A DNA stretch of 6,136 nt from an uncultured Lachnospiraceae bacterium (GTDB lineage: Bacteria; Bacillota; Clostridia; Lachnospirales; Lachnospiraceae). The position numbers and the translations under genes are program-made. The notes beneath the pieces are model-generated. The model was not told the origin of the DNA, made no database searches, and was given only the letters and a program-made list of their open reading frames with translations. Every line of letters begins with the position of its first letter. Position 1 is the stretch's first letter. Location of the stretch: NCBI GenBank assembly GCA_910585555.1, contig CAJUFU010000005.1, forward strand, positions 45,021 to 51,156, given 5' to 3'. This document shows positions 5,644 through 6,136 of this stretch, piece by piece.

Positions 5644-6136
5644 TATGAAATTTTCCTAAACGCTTCTGAATGTGCCTGCACAGTCCTGCTCACATTCGAT
5701 ACCGTTGCAAACAGTTCCGGCAGCCTGTCAGTGTAAGCCTTATAGCGTTCAAACGTGGTCAAATAGCAGGATTCAATATTGGCCACACGGGGAATCAGGT
5801 TATTCTCAAGATGTATGACCTCGATTCTTTTGAGGCTCTCTCTCTGCTCCTGCAGGCATTTCTCTATGCTGTCAAGCCTGCTGTTGGTACGCTCAGAAGA
5901 CTTCTCCAGATTGGCCGTTCTACCCGTCAAATCAATAACATTATCTTTCAGCTGCGTCACTTCTCTTGTCAAAACGTCAAACTTGTATTCCATATTTGAC
6001 ATTCGCACGTCTAAGCCTGTTACTTCGTCCTTTAACTCTGCTGTTGCTGCTTTGAGATTCTCCACATCCATTTTTAAGACTGCTACATCGCTCTTTAGTT
6101 CCGCTACGTCACTCTTCAATTCTGCTACGTCGCTCT
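5643..6136 (-). CDS. Heptad-repeat coiled-coil protein, 5' end outside the window
   Basis: The reading frame ends at a TAA (5643-5645) and stays open to the right edge, so the true start lies outside; at least 163 codons are visible. The first part is a near-perfect coiled coil of seven-residue units (SDVAELK, SDVAELK, SDVAVLK, MDVENLK, then more degenerate heptads such as REVTQLK, DNVIDLT and SRLDSIE), with Val and Leu in the a and d positions. The C-terminal third (IHLENNLIPRVANIESCYLTT and onwards) is also helical and resembles the tail of small Firmicutes coiled-coil proteins of unknown role. No signal peptide or membrane segment is seen in the visible part. An apparent TTG start at 6117-6119 is the Leu codon of a heptad (AELKSDV) and the pattern continues upstream of it. 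A terminator separates it from pseF, so no link to pseudaminic acid is implied. Function unknown. Confidence 0.75.
   Translation of the reverse strand, partial: SDVAELKSDVAELKSDVAVLKMDVENLKAATAELKDEVTGLDVRMSNMEYKFDVLTREVTQLKDNVIDLTGRTANLEKSSERTNSRLDSIEKCLQEQRESLKRIEVIHLENNLIPRVANIESCYLTTFERYKAYTDRLPELFATVSNVSRTVQAHSEAFRKIS
6051..6134 (-). repeat. 21-bp tandem repeats encoding heptads
   Basis: Four consecutive 21 bp units on the minus strand (6114-6134, 6093-6113, 6072-6092 and 6051-6071) encode SDVAELK, SDVAELK, SDVAVLK and MDVENLK. The first two encode the same peptide with three synonymous differences, and the later ones are progressively diverged. This is the pattern of an in-gene tandem duplication that may vary in copy number. 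The array probably continues beyond the window edge. Confidence 0.8.

Noticed and set aside
5643..6119. A TTG start codon at 6117-6119 for the coiled-coil gene
   Set aside because: The TTG is the Leu of a heptad and the same repeat pattern continues upstream to the window edge, so the gene is truncated by the window.

Overview
The window looks like a piece of a low-to-mid GC Firmicutes chromosome, most likely a gut clostridium of the Lachnospiraceae type. The grounds are moderate GC, strong AGGAGG-like ribosome binding sites, consensus sigma-A promoters (TTTACA-17-TATAAT and TTGAAA-17-TATAAT) and family-level protein resemblance. The taxonomic call is an inference; no rRNA or marker gene is present.

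Layout, left to right. Positions 1-210 are non-coding and hold two copies of a ~65 bp direct repeat, 125 bp apart. At 211-1296 (minus) lies a glycosyltransferase with the motifs of bacterial sialyltransferases. A 228 bp divergent intergenic region (1297-1524) carries back-to-back promoters and a long imperfect stem-loop. On the plus strand follow a fold-type III PLP-dependent decarboxylase (1525-2742) and an ATP-grasp ligase (2773-3750), 30 bp apart and probably one operon. The ATP-grasp gene runs head-on into the end of a minus-strand operon, overlapping it by 26 bp. That operon is pseF (CMP-pseudaminic acid synthetase, 4823-5527) followed by pseI (pseudaminic acid synthase, 3725-4777), driven by a strong promoter at 5562-5590. 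Upstream of it a hairpin terminator (5604-5643) closes an unrelated coiled-coil gene that runs off the right edge.

How the genes fit together. PseI condenses a 2,4-diacetamido-2,4,6-trideoxy-altropyranose with phosphoenolpyruvate to give pseudaminic acid, and PseF activates it as CMP-pseudaminic acid. The glycosyltransferase at the left is a natural candidate to transfer that nonulosonic acid to a glycan or protein such as flagellin. The decarboxylase plus ATP-grasp pair between them is the unusual part. It has the enzymatic logic of making an amine from an amino acid and forming an amide or similar bond, and so may decorate the pseudaminic-acid glycan or make a separate small molecule. The earlier pathway genes (pseB, pseC, pseG, pseH) are not in the window.
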